Assembly: GCA_900708905.1 (NCBI GenBank)
Contig: CAADRB010000059.1
Coordinates: forward strand, 911,855 to 975,854
From: Hymenolepis diminuta
Lineage: Eukaryota; Platyhelminthes; Cestoda; Cyclophyllidea; Hymenolepididae
Length of the DNA stretch: 64,000 nt
Direction: 5' to 3'
The position numbers and the translations under genes are program-made. Below the pieces are notes generated by a model that was not told the origin of the DNA, searched no databases, and saw nothing but the letters and a program-made list of their open reading frames with translations. Positions 13,548-26,776 of the stretch are shown piece after piece; positions within the stretch are counted from its first letter, which is position 1, and each line of letters starts with the position of its first letter.

Positions 13548-16500
13548 ATGGAAGGTGGTGACCCCACTCGACCATCTCGAGAGCCAAACAGCAGTCAAAC
13601 AGAACCGGAGCGACGTGGCGGCGCTATGGGTGGAATGGGTCAACTTCCAGAAGTGGACGAAGAATCTCTCGTGGAGGACGAATCTACTGCTACTGAAAGA
13701 GAGGATCTCGGTCAATCTCGAATTGGTGGAGGTGGTGACTTCTTCTCTTCAACCTCCCGCACCCAATACCATGCGAGTGCGCCCCATGCTATGACTAAAA
13801 AGTCCTGGACTTTTGATGCTGGTGATTCGCTCACTTGTATTGCCACTTCGAACTTCTTTCCTCTTATTGCGATTGCTGGCAGGAACTTATTACAAGTCTT
13901 GAGGGTCGATGATGATAGGTTTGTCTCGGTGAGTTCGATTTTTAATTAGGTTACTAAAATTTCTTGTTATCAGTTCATTTCTAAGATCACTCTAACTTTT
14001 GGCACCAAAAATGTTAATGAAAATCTTGAAGCCTAGAACCTTGAAAAGTGTCACGTATTTACTTTTGTCACTTTCATTCGTAACTCGTTGAGCTTGCATT
14101 TACTTCTAACAGTTTGATATAATTTAGGTTGCCAGACACAACTGCAACTTGTCTGAAAATTACCTTGTGCTCTGGTTATTGAAGGATTAATGGTAGCGGT
14201 TGAAGAAGTTGTTGGAGTTAAGATAACAATTAACGGTTTGCGGCTAACAAATAACAACAGCAATAACAGTCACCAATTCGTAGCTGTTTGAGCAAGAGCT
14301 GACACCAAGTATGCAGCAAAACACAGAGTTGATTAGGTTAAAAATGTATTCAAGGAGGCCACAACGAAGATTGAAGCGAGTAAGAGATAGAGAGGGGAGC
14401 GTGCTGAGAAAGAGAGATGAACAGGAAATGTAGGTGCGCGTAACTGACAAATGGGCGTTATTATTGAGTGGAAAACAAAGATGGCTTTATATGAGTCACT
14501 TGGGTAAGGACGCACGAGAACATGAGCGCAGATGTTTTTAGGCAAAACGGGGCGGTTATAGACAGGGGGAAATCGATGGACACATTAAGACATGGCGGTA
14601 GGGTTTATGCGTCATGGCGACATAAAAGACGTCACTCCAGCTTCGTGGACGAAAAACCGAAGTATTGTCATAGGGAATGGGAATAAAAAGCAATTCTGGA
14701 AATCCATAGTGAGTTATCCTTCAAATTTTTAGACATCCCATTGTTAATTTGTCATTATATTCAAAGATGTTTGGAAATCTGCTTCCTGGGATTTGTATAC
14801 AGCACAACATCAATTGGAGTCCATTGATCTAATCTGGTTATTTAAATATCTTTCTAACTGGAAGTATGGTTTTCTAGCCTGTTTGCACACTACGCAGCAG
14901 TAGAAGTAGTTTTTTTCTTGACTTTAAATTCCTTTACGTTTCTGGAATAGAAAATGAGTCCGATTAAGGTACCCAAGATCAAAGATCTCATTCCGCTTAT
15001 AATAACCTTTTAGTCCACAGAGCTATTTTGAGTACTTTATGAAAGAGGTAAAGATTGTTACGGAATTAAAAGATGGTGATACCTCCTTCATTGCCTGGTC
15101 GAGAATAATTATACTGTCATTAATTCTTTCTCCTCTAAGTTCATTGGATGACAGTCAGTCATTGCTGTTATTCTTCAGGTAAGAATCTGTTTTAGACTAG
15201 TCTTTGTTTCTTGCATCACGGTAATTTTTGTCTGATGCAAATAATCTCGATCGAATAGACTGAATTACATATTATTACGGATTTTCGATGCTCACCTTTT
15301 TGCTTCGCTATTGGTGGTGTTTCATCTGAGATTTAATATCAGCAATCTTAAGGAAAGACCGTTATTACAGGTTGGCTCATTGTGAAGCTCAATTTATTTG
15401 AAAATTAGGACCTATATTAAATGAGTTGATCTATTAAATATTTGATCATAATTCATTAGTTGAATGGAAAGACGTATTACTTTCAATGATACGCCTATCG
15501 GAGTAGAGGTAAACATTTCTCTTAACATGGGTCCATCTTTGTACCCGTCTTCTTTTTATATCGATTTTTTGATTGCACTTATTTGTCTTTCCAAAATTAG
15601 GCATATCGTAAATCAGTTCCAATAATGGGTGAAACGTTCAACTAAAGTTGTACCTGATCATAAAATCGGTGATGGGGCATCATTTTCACAGAAAAAGATG
15701 GCATAGTCTATGATACCACTCAAGTACTTAATCATCTACATTGCTCTCAATAGGTTCATAGAATGACAAATCTACAACGTAGCATTATGAGTGCTACAAC
15801 TGTGAACACTGTCCGATCTGGAACAGGGGCTCAGGGACCATCGACATCCGCACATTTCCAACCGCCTCGTAGCTATGCCATCAATGATGTAGCTTGGTCA
15901 AATTCTAAATGTAATGCTTTGTAGTGCTTCGCAGATATTTATACTGATGACTTATCCTCTTATTTTCTCTATAATATACAGCCATCTTAGGAACCTGCTC
16001 AAATGCTGGAGACTTGATCATCTGGGACTTAAGTCGTGGTATTACTCAAAGTAAGTCAATTTTTGCATTTTTAGCAGGAAGGGGTCAAATCGTGCATTGA
16101 AACCTAACATATTTATTTGACCTTATTTTGGCGAATTTCTTGTTAAGATTCAATAAAAAAATAATAACAGACTTCTGATTTAATAGACGACTTTTATGGT
16201 GCGATATTTTGCAAAGATTCTCTTCTATTGGCATTCTTTTCAAAGGGAACTGGTACATTCCTTGATAATGATGAAATACGTAATTACCGCTTTTATTCAT
16301 TCATTCGCCGCATCATATTGCAATTCTAAAGCTAATGAAATACGAGGAATGTTTAGGTTCGGTTCAAAAAAGTGGTTTCTATCGTGTAGTTAGAGCTTCC
16401 TATTACACGCCATTATCAGGCTGTAAACAACATACTTGTGATGGTGAAGGGTCTATTCCAGAGCTGGTTGACTACCGATTCCGAAATCCCTAAGTTAAAT

Positions 16501-19500
16501 GTTAGGAGAGCGAGTAATAGCACTTAGGAGAGTCTTTTTAGGGGAAGATTATTTACCCCAGTTTTAATAGGCAATCAACAGCAATTTTCTATTTGTTAGA
16601 GAAGATGAACAATTTAAATGTTAACTTACATTAAAAGTTAGTTTGGGGTACCTCAGATTAGAGTTAGATATCATTCTGTAAAAGTTCATTAACCATTGAT
16701 CCAATATATTCGTTCACCAAACTTTTTTTCTAAACCTTTTATTGTCCAGTTCCTCGATGATTCAAAGTCAGGAGTTTATTTGTATTTATGTTTAGCTTTC
16801 AGTATATAAGGCATTTGAAAAGGAGCTCTTTTACATTTTTCACTGCTTAAAAAACTTGTATTTCCTGTTCTACTTCGAAAATATATTCTTTTCTTCATAT
16901 TCTTTAGTAACTGCTATATTTGCTCACTAGGGTTTCATTCACCTTGTTTTCACTGCTGGTTTTGCATAACATATATGAAAATTATTTTTTGCCTTTGTTT
17001 TTTTATAATTTTCTTATATCCCATATTTAGTATTGCAAAGCGAGAGCTTTACCAGATCTATTCTTATTTAGGAAGTTAAATGTTAATATTTTTTTCTCAT
17101 TTGATTGATTTCCTAGTTAAAATGGCTAAATGCAGTACGAAACAGATTTTTCAACTCTTCTCGCTTATCTTGTTTTCTTTAGGTATCTGCTTTGTTGGAC
17201 ATTCTCGCAGCGTGCATCGAATTCATTTTAATCCTAATGCTCCTAATGAAATCATCTCTGCTTCCCATGACGGAACAGTCAAGCTTTTTGTAAGCAAGTT
17301 ACCTATCCAATTTTCGTCTTTTAATAATCTTCTATCTCCATTATTATATACTCTAGGCGCCGTAGTGGTGAATTATAGAATTAGTATTAACAAAAATGAG
17401 GAAGCTAGAGAGAAGACATCAGGAATTATGATGAATTACGCAATTATGAAATTGCGTAAAAGGTTTAACTTTTTAGGGGTGATTAAGCTGGGTAAACATC
17501 GTCGCATCTATTGATTGGTCAAGATAACAGCAGCAAATAAAATTTTTGTTTTGTCCGAGGGGAACCTGAAGATAGACATAAATGTTGGGATGTGGTCACA
17601 TACAGTTTTAGTCCGGATGGGTTAGTTCTATACACCATATTTATGTTCTTGCTTGTCTCTGAGGATATTCGTGATCAATCTTGTCGTCAAACCTTCCACG
17701 CTCGGACATCATATTCATCTCCAGTTCGGGACGTAGTCTACTGTCCTCATGAAAGCCATACACTAGCTGGGGCCTTTGAAAATGGTCTGGTGTGCATCTG
17801 GGACACCCGATTTGACAGTCGACCCGCTAGAAGCTTCCAAGCCCATAATGCAGTAACTGCTAGTATTGACTGGCATCCTAATTGGAATTCTGTTGAGTGA
17901 GTTTATAAAATAATATCTACTTAGATTATATGGGTATGATATTAGCTTATTGTTTTGAACTTTTAATGATGTTAGTCGAAATTGGCTTGCGACTGCTGGG
18001 GGTCGTGATAATACGATAATGGTGTGGGATCTGAATAAATCCTCACCGACGGCTGTTTACTCTCTTCGAGCAAAAAATACGGGACATGTTCGTTGGCGTA
18101 TAGGAGAGGTAAGTTAATGGAATCTTTGTCTTAATTTATGCCTTTCGAACCAACACGTATGCATTAAAAATACTTGTTCAGAAACGTATCAGCTGATGAT
18201 TTGGAATCCATGCATTATCTAATATCAAAGAAAACTGTGATTATGCATCTAGGTTAGAGCGTTTTTTAGATATAAAGAAAGTTTTTCGCTTCATTACGCT
18301 AAATTCGATTTTTTTAATGATTCCGTTTATCTGGTAATAATTTACCTTTCTTTATCTGAATTTGTACAAATGGATTATTGAAGGGTAAACTTATTAAGAT
18401 AGTATGGCTGCTTCATATAAAACTAATGCTTTTGTTATTTTCTTTTTCCTCAGTCGACCCAGCTCATTTCCAGCTGTTCACTGAGTCTTGACCTGAGCAT
18501 TCACTTATGGGAATTGAATCGTCCCTATATTCCCTACATCACTTTCGAAGGCCACACCCATACAATTGCAGGTGTGTTCTCTTTCTTTCTCTATAACCAG
18601 ATTTCAATGGATGGGAATGAAGCTAAGTCCTCTTTCATATTGGCAGGAATTTCTTGGAGTATGGACCCCAATTCCTTCTACTCGGTGGCTCGTGATGGTC
18701 TTCTCATACGTCATTACATAGGAGATGGTATTCAAATCGCCAAACAAGCTAACTCCGTTGCTTTGGCTCTCAATTGTCGCGGCCTATTGGCTCATGCTCT
18801 CGGTGGAGAGCCTGGGAGACGAATACGCAATGGTGGAACGACCATGCTTGAAAATACCGTCAGGCGGTTTATCACTACGATGCCCTTCAGAGATGCATTT
18901 GGAGGGAATACATCAACTGCTCCGAGAACACCGCACCAACTACTGGTTACAAGACGAAGCAGTATGTACTCTTATTGAATACCGTGTTAATCATATTTAT
19001 TTAGTAAGTGTAGGTGAAAGGATCGGGTTATATTTTGTATTTTGCAGTTATTGACCTCTATGTCCTATGATCTTCTAAAATTAGATCATCTAAGGAATTA
19101 AAAGTGTAGAGAACAGATTTTCTCAAATGTTAGAAGTTATCTAGTATGGTTAGAGATTACAGGCTTATTAGACACCAACAATTTATGAGCATGGAAAGAT
19201 TGAGACATTTGCAAGCCAGAGCATGTTCAAATTCCAGTTAACCGTTTAAACATGTGGTAAGCATGGCCTAAATATTTATTAAAGAACGTTTTATAGTTAA
19301 GGCAATATAGAATGAATGGACATAACATTATGGAGAAAAAGAATATGGAATAGATGAACCAAAAGGTAATAAAAGATACCGTTGGATAAAAATTATGCCT
19401 TTTTATCCAAGATTATTTAAATTGACAAGTTATCGCTAATTATTCATGTAATTTATATTTTTATTAAATTATACTGAGTCGTTGCTTGGCGTAATTTTAG

Positions 19501-22500
19501 AATATTGCATTAGTTTGCTTAATTAGTTTGTTATTATTTGAGTTCTGGCTTTTAATATGGTTATCAAGGCTACAAGGGTGAAGGTAAATGACCATCTCGC
19601 CACAGTTTTCACTATCCTCTCGTACAGTACGGGACCATGTGATTGACTACGGTTCCCCTTAATCCACTATTGTGCTATGTTAATTAACTCGTTGGCAAGG
19701 CTGCTAACTTGGCCTACTTCCAATTTTCACTAGCAACGTTATTGGTGGCTTATACAAATAATAATAACAAAACAAATGTGTTAATATGTTTGTAAACATT
19801 TTGTAAATTTGTGATAACCTCGGGAGACTGATAGCACAATGTCACCTCAAAATTAATTTTTGCGGATTTGGTCAAAATTGACTTTTATTAAAGTGTACAG
19901 TGCTAAACGTGCTTTAAACATTCAAATAAGTGAATAAGTGCTTATCATGAGACCGTATTATCAGAGTCGGGGCTTCCTTTACAATTGTCATTGGCTAGTC
20001 TTTTTATCGCAAGATAATGATATTTGAACAGCAATGAAGTTTCTCCTTAGCTTTCTATGTACCCAGATTTATTTACGAAGGCACACTGTGTTATTGATAA
20101 TTGAAGCACCGTAGTATATTTTTCATAACCTCTATGTTGACTGAAGAAAACACTATTGATTATTCCAACTTCGCTGTGAAATATGAGCAAAACAAAACAG
20201 AGAATTGATTTAAACAACTGTTTTCATGAATTTATTTAACTCTTAGGGCTAAACCAAATGGGTTCTGTGGTCAAAACGGTCACAGAATAAAATAGAGGAA
20301 GTGATCGTTTTTTGCATCTCTCCCTTTATATCTTTTATATTATTTTCTCTCTAAACTTAGAAGATATGCTATCGGTGTTATCCAGCACACATTTTGGGTG
20401 AAGGGATAGCATTATAGAACCTTTCTGGAAGAAACTTGTTTTATGCAATCTCATATTATTAGCCAGACTTTTCTATTTCCGTTGATCGCTCCTCTCGCTG
20501 AGTGTGCACCGATTGACATCGAGTGGTTACCTCTGACTTCACAGACCAGCATGGTAACCGCTCTGTCTCCGGGGCACTGATTTTCTCCTATCGTATTTGT
20601 CACCTTGAGGAAGCAGTTTCGATTTTACCGTTATCCATTCTCTTATGTAATTTTTTTTAAATTTTACATAGTAACCATCGGTTTATGTAAGATTTGACTT
20701 TCCATTATTATTATTTTTCACAATATTGCCAAAAAATACAATTTGCAATTGTTGGAAAGCAATTGAAATGGGCTAAAAGAAGATCCAATAAATGTTAAAA
20801 GGAAGGGAGTCAAATATATATCAAAGAGCCTTCATTTTATTTTTTGACTCGTGTTGTACAATATTTACTAAGCGGGCAGTTCCCTCTATTCGTTCCCTGG
20901 ATTGCAGCAGACGTTCGTCAACAATGTTCACTGCTTATTGACCAGTACTACTAATGAAGAAGTGTCAGTCTTGCCACTTCATTTCGTTTTTTTCTTGGAA
21001 TGGTTGGGAAGACAGAACTTTTTTAAATGCGGTTCATCTACTTGTAGTTTTAATATAACCGAGAAGAGATTGCTGAAAATCTTAGGTTACCAGAGCTTCG
21101 TAATCTGTGTTCACTGAAGATGATATAATGAGATTAGTGACTTTTCATAATCTTATGAAATCGCTCATCTTTTTGCTAGTTAGTAATGCAGCTTTAGTTT
21201 ATTTCTTTTTCTTCTTTCGAAGATGACTGCTTTCGTTTAATGATATTTTCTAGTTCTACCCCCAAATACGGGTTTATCAGAGGAGGAAAGGTCCCAGCCC
21301 ATGATTCCGTCTGAAGCTGAGACGCCTCCAAATATAATTCCCGCTGATGACTTTATTGCTCAAAGCCAGAGTGAACTCTACGTTGCTGACTTCGTAATGG
21401 AAGTAGGATTTAATTTAATTTCTACTTAATTCGATTTTAGTAGGGGTGGTCTTTACACTTTGTCGTTTTGTAGGATATTACTGAGTTAGAGGCTCCAATG
21501 GCTTCTCTACTCCTGCCAGATACATTCGTCTACTTGGCGAAGAATTATCGCATCACTGGTAACAGTATTGAAGAAGTATGTGATCATAATGCTATAGCGG
21601 CTCGCAGAGTGCATCAGGATTTCGTAAGTTTATCTCTTTTACTCCAACAAAATATCAGAATCTAAATTATCTCCTTTTTTCTTTCTCTTTTAGCTGACTC
21701 AATTTTGGCTCCAGTTAAAGCAAATTTTGGACAACTGTTGGCAAAAGTACAAACCACCTCTGCAATCACCATCTCAGGGTAGAATTAAAATATCTACTCG
21801 AAAGGGGTCAATTAGATCCCCGCACAGTAGTCAGACTCCGGCAGTTACTCAACTGCGTCCCCATTCCGACACAGCAATTCAGGCGCAAAGAAATCCTACA
21901 TATGCTGAAGTTGCTGGTTCGCGTTCTGGTGCTGTCTGTGTTCTCGATTTTATATTTTCCGACGACTCTGATAGATCACGAGGTAAGAATCCACGTTGAT
22001 TTTTCCTACTTTCTGTTAGCTTGATGCAACTAGACTTCTAGTATACTGTGAGGGGATAGATTGGTATCGAGTAATAAAAGGGATGGATTTAGAAGATAAG
22101 TGCAGATGAAGGTGAGTCAGTCGGAATTTGTAGCGTCTTAGATCATTCGATTAAGCGTAAAGAATCTGATGGAATTGTACACCTTAAATTAAGTCTCGAC
22201 AAACCATAACACGTGTTTTTTCTTATTTTAAACAGCGATCGAGGTAACAGGTGAAAGCGCCTCTACAACGAATAAGGATACAAATTCATCAAATCCCACC
22301 AGCTCGACTTCCGTTGGATCACCTTTTGGTGCTGCTGCTGCGTCTACTTCATCCTCCCACAACCGCAGCAGTGACCCCGATGACATGACAGGGTCCCTTG
22401 GTCGTTCGTCAGTGAACTACCTCTTCTCTATCGGCACTCAACGAAGGATGACAGAGCGTCAAGGGTTCACTGGAAGCACTCCTACTACTATCACTACTCT

Positions 22501-24867
22501 ACCTGAGGAATCCGACGCTTTCATATTTTCATCGATCCTGCCTTCTCTATCTGAAGTTGACGCGGGGCCCGGCTTCACTGCCCCCTCAGAGGAGGAACAG
22601 TTTCCGTGAGTGTCCAATTGTGTTCGTGATTTTGAGGATGTTTCAAGAATTGGCTCTTTATCTATTATCCTCGTTTTTTTTCTTGTTTTAGAGCGCTCGT
22701 ACCTGACCCACAGCGCAGTATGTCACTACTTCGTAGTCATATCTGTCATAACCTTACTAGGATACCCTTTTAGAAAATATAATTAGTCATGTTTTTATTG
22801 ACGAATGTGTGTCTTAATGTAATGCATTTGTTGTGTGAAGTCCTGGATGTAATTCTGGAAATTCGGCTAATTTTCTATTTTTGTCGCCCCTCAAATATTT
22901 TGAAGGGCGCAAGTCGTACCTGTGTTTTGAATTTATTTATTTCAAATGGCAAGGCAAATAAGTCTTAAAAATAGTAATTACATGAAAATATTTATATACG
23001 GAGAAATTAGTTCCTTTTTAAGAGTGAATGGAAACAGTAAGAGTATGAGTCAGAGAATCAGGACAATCTTGTTTTATCTGAGCCCCATAAACACTAGGTC
23101 ATTTGCTACTTTTCTATTTAAAGTTTGATTTCTCAGTCATTCATTTTCACAATTTTGTAGCACTCATCTACAGTTTAAAGACGCCTACTAATGGAGTTTG
23201 TAATCTCGCCTTTATTTACAGAGTTAATGATACTGAATGTCAACATTATATAATATTTCTTTTAAACACACTTTTCAGTTGTGCATTATGTTCGGTAAAG
23301 CGAGGAATAGAGTTCTTTGTAGTATTCTTTGACCTCCGTCCGTAGTTCCTTTATAATTGTATATGCAAATTTAGAGGTACCCACTTTCGGCACATAATAT
23401 TTCGATCAAATTTTTATCCTTTGCAGCATCTTTCTTGTGTTGTTGAAGCAAATACGCTATCTACTGTTCGGATATTCACATTGGGGCATTTTTGTTCAAT
23501 AGAGGGGTATTTTCTCGAGTGTCACAGAGCACACCATCAGTGTTTATCTTCTATTTTTTCACAATTTCAGCCTTGTCTGTTTTTTATTATAAGGAAAATT
23601 TGTTTCACCATCACAGCAAGTTTAGATGGTCAACATAAAGTTACCATAAAAGTATCATTTTTACTAATACCACTTATTTTGTTCACAGATACGGAACAAA
23701 AGCCTAGCGAAGAATTGCTAAGTAGTCAACAAAGGCCACCAGATTCTAGGTAGGACTTTTACTTATTATCTATTGGCCACTTCAGTAATCATCAACCATC
23801 TTCAGGGGTACTTGATTTGACTTCCTCTGTGAATAATGTTGAACCATTTGAACCCACCCTTATCTCTTATCTCACGCTTCCTCTCGACTTCACTCATTTA
23901 GTTGGTCAATGGTTCCTGGAACTGGTAACTTATATTTATTATAATTTTTAGTAGCGATACTTTCTTTCATATTAATAATACATTTCCCCTTCAGATTGAA
24001 GCAGGCCATGCTCAAACTGTATGCACAGCTCTGCTTATTTTCGGTACGGAAAGAACTCGAATCAATGAATGGGCCACGGAAAAACAGATTGAGAACTGGT
24101 TTTATGCTTACCTTGGTGAATACTACTTTAATTGATTATATGTAATTAGAAAAAAAACCTAAAGATCTTTATGGTGTTTTCGTTATTTTTAGACGCGCTA
24201 ATACATTTTCAGTTATGGGGCGTCTGCACTCGTATTATTAAACACTGTGGAGGTATTCAGGGGGTTCTTTCTGCTTCTCCACAACCTCTTTGTAACCAGG
24301 CGCCGAAACCTGAAATTGCTGCTCCAAGTAAGCGCTTATCAGTCACTATTAATGCCTGCTTAAGTGATTATGGATAGTGTATCATGGCCACTATTTTCAC
24401 GCAGTGAAACCGTCTTCTCTTGCCCTACCACTTGCCCGTCACATTGCAATTCTCAATCAGACAGGAACTTGCATCTCTGTGCGCTGTGGAAAATGCGCAA
24501 AACCGATGCAACGCAATACCAATACAATTGCACCCATTGGATCGCCTATGCAGAATTTTCCACATGCTCCATGGGCCTGCGCACGACATCCAAGTGCTGA
24601 AACGGCGCTTTCAACTTGCGCTGTCTGCCACATGACGGTGCGTGGAATATACCTCTGGTGTGTCGGTTGCAGTCATGGTGGTCATCTTCATCATATTCGA
24701 GTGAGTTACTGAACTCTATTTAACTAGATTGAGTTACTGATTGTGTCGATTTTTCTTTCCTATTTTAGGAATGGATAAGCAAACGAGCCGAATGCCCTGC
24801 TGGCTGCGGACACTACTGTGAATATGGGAAATTAGACGGTAGCCTCTACTTGCAAATTTCAGCTTGA
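13548..24867 (+). CDS. WDR24: WDR24-like GATOR2 complex subunit (WD40 repeats plus C-terminal zinc/RING)
   Basis: WDR24 belongs to GATOR2 (with MIOS, WDR59, SEH1L, SEC13), which relays amino-acid sufficiency to mTORC1 at the lysosome. Exons: 13548-13928, 15754-15910, 15982-16050, 17183-17289, 17664-17896, 17976-18108, 18454-18571, 18647-18961, 21254-21402, 21474-21623, 21694-21982, 22236-22605, 22692-22717, 23689-23749, 23786-23924, 23995-24115, 24193-24327, 24405-24700, 24769-24867. Phases join throughout, giving 1,115 aa against 790 in human. Residues 1-80 are an acidic, Ser-rich extension. The propeller follows (about 85-430) with blades such as NAGDLIIWDLSRG, SASHDGTVKLF, FENGLVCIWDTR and TAGGRDNTIMVWDL. 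Then come a low-complexity linker (about 635-830), a helical region and Zn ligands CGKC, CAVC, CVGCSHGGHLHH and CPAGCGHYC. Exon 13 is only 26 nt. The family call is firm; linker exons are least certain. Confidence 0.92.
17436..17459. repeat. Perfect 10-bp inverted repeat in WDR24 intron 4
   Basis: TTACGCAATT, a 4-nt loop, then AATTGCGTAA form a perfect stem-loop. It lies within the intron at 17290-17663. No transposon ends or gene features adjoin it. Confidence 0.7.
18572..18646 (+). other. 75-nt WDR24 intron that stays open in frame (exitron-like)
   Basis: Splice sites are gtgtgt and ggcag. The intron is exactly 25 codons long and has no in-frame stop, so retaining it would insert 25 residues, starting VFSFFLYNQI, into a WD40 loop. 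With it removed, the flanks read HTHTIAGISW, which fits the family (human VTTGIAW), so splicing is expected to be the main form. Confidence 0.6.
18962..21253 (+). other. WDR24 intron 8 (2.3 kb)
   Basis: This is the second-longest WDR24 intron I model. It contains a minus-strand SINE (20430-20575) and otherwise AT-rich DNA. The open frame at 20902-21117 has no family similarity and no fitting splice phases, so I did not include it as an exon. Confidence 0.5.
20430..20575 (-). repeat. tRNA-derived SINE, copy in WDR24 intron 8
   Basis: On the minus strand the head 'agcggttaccatgctggtct' aligns with 'agtggttaacatggtggtct' of the 33122 copy. A decayed B box 'actcgatgtc' and the body block 'gatcaacgg' follow. 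It is antisense to WDR24. Confidence 0.65.
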
Positions 24868-24973
24868 TTTAACTGATTCTTCTGTTGTTCCATGTGATAT
24901 CTTTCTACTTTATATCAAAGAAAGACATGTGTTTAATAACAAACTGGTCCTATTAATAACAATCAAAACACTG

Positions 24974-25900
24974 TCAACGACGAACGAAAGTACTGCTTCT
25001 TCGTAGGCAATAATTGGCAAGAGTTCTCCTAAGATTTAGGGCAAAAACGACGGCACCAGTGGAACAAAGAATCAAAATAGCCGAAATTATTGAAACAGTG
25101 GGAATGGTGCTATAATTCTTAGAAAAACCGGGGAAAGTTTGGTTTTTATTTGTGAATAATTTAAAGTTGGCGGCGCTTATTCTTCTGCAAATATCAATTT
25201 TATTTTGACTTTTTCTGTTCGGATAAATAAAGGCATAACATAGCTTGGGGTCACCATTGCAAAATTTGACAGGTTTCGGCAACCTCATTCCATCAGCCTG
25301 AAAGAAATGAAACAGTCACAATTAGTTAAATGAAGAGTTATTTGAGCATACCGGAACTTTTAGTAACACCTTTGCAGAACCTAGAACCGTGTTTCCCTTC
25401 CTGTCAATTAAACTAAACGCATGGGATCCAATTATATCCGCCGAAACCGTGATAGAAATAGAGAAATGGAGTATGGTGTTATGCCCGTCAGAATTGTTAT
25501 AAATTTGGAACCTAGAAGGTCCAAAGTCCCTCTGATCAATATCAGCTTCAAGCGTTTTCTCTATCCGTTTCACTGGCACTGAGTATGCGTAATTGAATCG
25601 ACCACATTTGATTTTCCAGTGGAATCGGAGATTTACTTCCGATATATTAAGAATTTCAGTTTCAGAAAAATAATAAAGAGCCAAATGTAGGGATCTTAAA
25701 TGTTCATTAAGAAGAACTTCCCTTTTTACTACGGCGCGATTCCCCTCGACTCCTTTTAGCATTGGCAGGTAGACCGTGGTCTTCTGAGTATCAAGTTCAT
25801 TTTTAGAATGGCCATGAGCAAAACTTAAGTTTCCATATCCCTGGACTAAGAGATCAGTCCAAAACAATAACCCGTTAATTAAATTCGCCAAAGGTAACAT
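24974..25900 (-). CDS. Unrecognised type I membrane glycoprotein, two exons
   Basis: I do not recognise a family. Exons are 25900-25352 and 25297-24974, joined by a 54-bp intron (gtatgc...tttcag) in phase 0, giving 290 aa. The ATG at 25900 is the first Met after an in-frame TAA 24 bases upstream. The N-terminus (MLPLANLINGLLFWTDLLVQ) suits a signal peptide or anchor. The ectodomain has several Asn-x-Ser/Thr sites (NLS, NIS, NNS, NQT, NYS) and a Cys cluster in exon 2. A hydrophobic segment (VSIISAILILCSTGAVVFAL) near residues 249-268 is followed by a short Arg-rich tail, LRRTLANYCLRRSSTFVRR. This layout predicts a single-pass type I protein of the secretory pathway or plasma membrane. Its stop is 106 bp from the WDR24 stop, on the opposite strand. 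An upstream non-coding exon is possible. Confidence 0.72.
25226..25231 (+). terminator. First AATAAA downstream of WDR24, inside the opposing gene
   Basis: No AATAAA lies between the WDR24 stop (24867) and 25226. This one falls within coding exon 2 of the minus-strand membrane-protein gene. If used, the two convergent mRNAs overlap by several hundred bases. A non-canonical nearer signal is the alternative. Confidence 0.3.
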
Positions 25901-26776
25901 TAAACACGCAAATATGTAGACAATTTAAAAAGAACCAAGGGCACACGAATTAAAAATGGATCGAAGGTCTCTTTAAATAAATATTAAGTTTTTATTTACC
26001 ACTTTTTGATTTCATAATTTGCCGTTAAAATAAATATATTTTTCAAAGGAAATAAATATGATGCAACAGACAATGTCTTATAAATATTAAGCTTTTGTGT
26101 TAATATGTTAAAAGAATTATCAATGAAATCTCAGAGTTCAGTCATAGATTTATTTAAGCCGCTTGTAAAAAAATTGTAAGCCGGGATCCTAATATGAAAA
26201 TACATGTATTCGGCTCTACATGCAATAGCTCTAATAATGTTTTTTCCATAAGTTCATGGTTTCGACTAAAATATCTCCACGTTTTTTAATAATGTAATCA
26301 TCATTTAGTCGGGTATGACTTTCTTATTTATGTATTATTTACAATTTTATAGTATATGGGCTATTTGGAATGTCTCATCAATAAAGCCTTGAAGATTTCA
26401 ATATCAAATAAATTTCCTTACTGCACGTCAACATTAATAAAGTATGATATAGTGGAAGAATTATATACATTGAACGACATTACTAAAAAACAGCAGTAAC
26501 AAATTTATAAAATATTAATCATTTTATACTAAAATATGAGCTTCTAAATGTAACTTTCTGAATTAGATAAAAATCGTTTGTTTGTATTTTTCCCATTTCA
26601 TATAACCGGAGCAATGTAAGTTGTAGCATATAACCATACGACGCCACAATAAAGTACTTGCATGAGGCTAAACGGACTTGTCAGCATATATGCGAACACG
26701 GTCTATCCTTCGTAACCACAAGGGTCTTCTCCACCTGATCTACTTTTATCAACTCGTGAGAGAATCGAATCACAGT
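25901..26776. other. Intergenic AT-rich DNA, upstream of the minus-strand gene
   Basis: Very AT-rich, with no exon or repeat that I can identify. It presumably holds the promoter of the minus-strand membrane-protein gene, but no TATA or other motif stands out. Confidence 0.4.

Noticed and set aside
19615..19660. Ribosomal RNA fragment (tacgagagga on the minus strand, as in the sarcin-ricin loop)
   Set aside because: Only about 10 bases match and the flanks do not resemble 28S rRNA.
22946..23753. Open frames between WDR24 exons 13 and 14 as additional exons
   Set aside because: Only 23689-23749 joins in phase with both neighbours; the rest is AT-rich intron.
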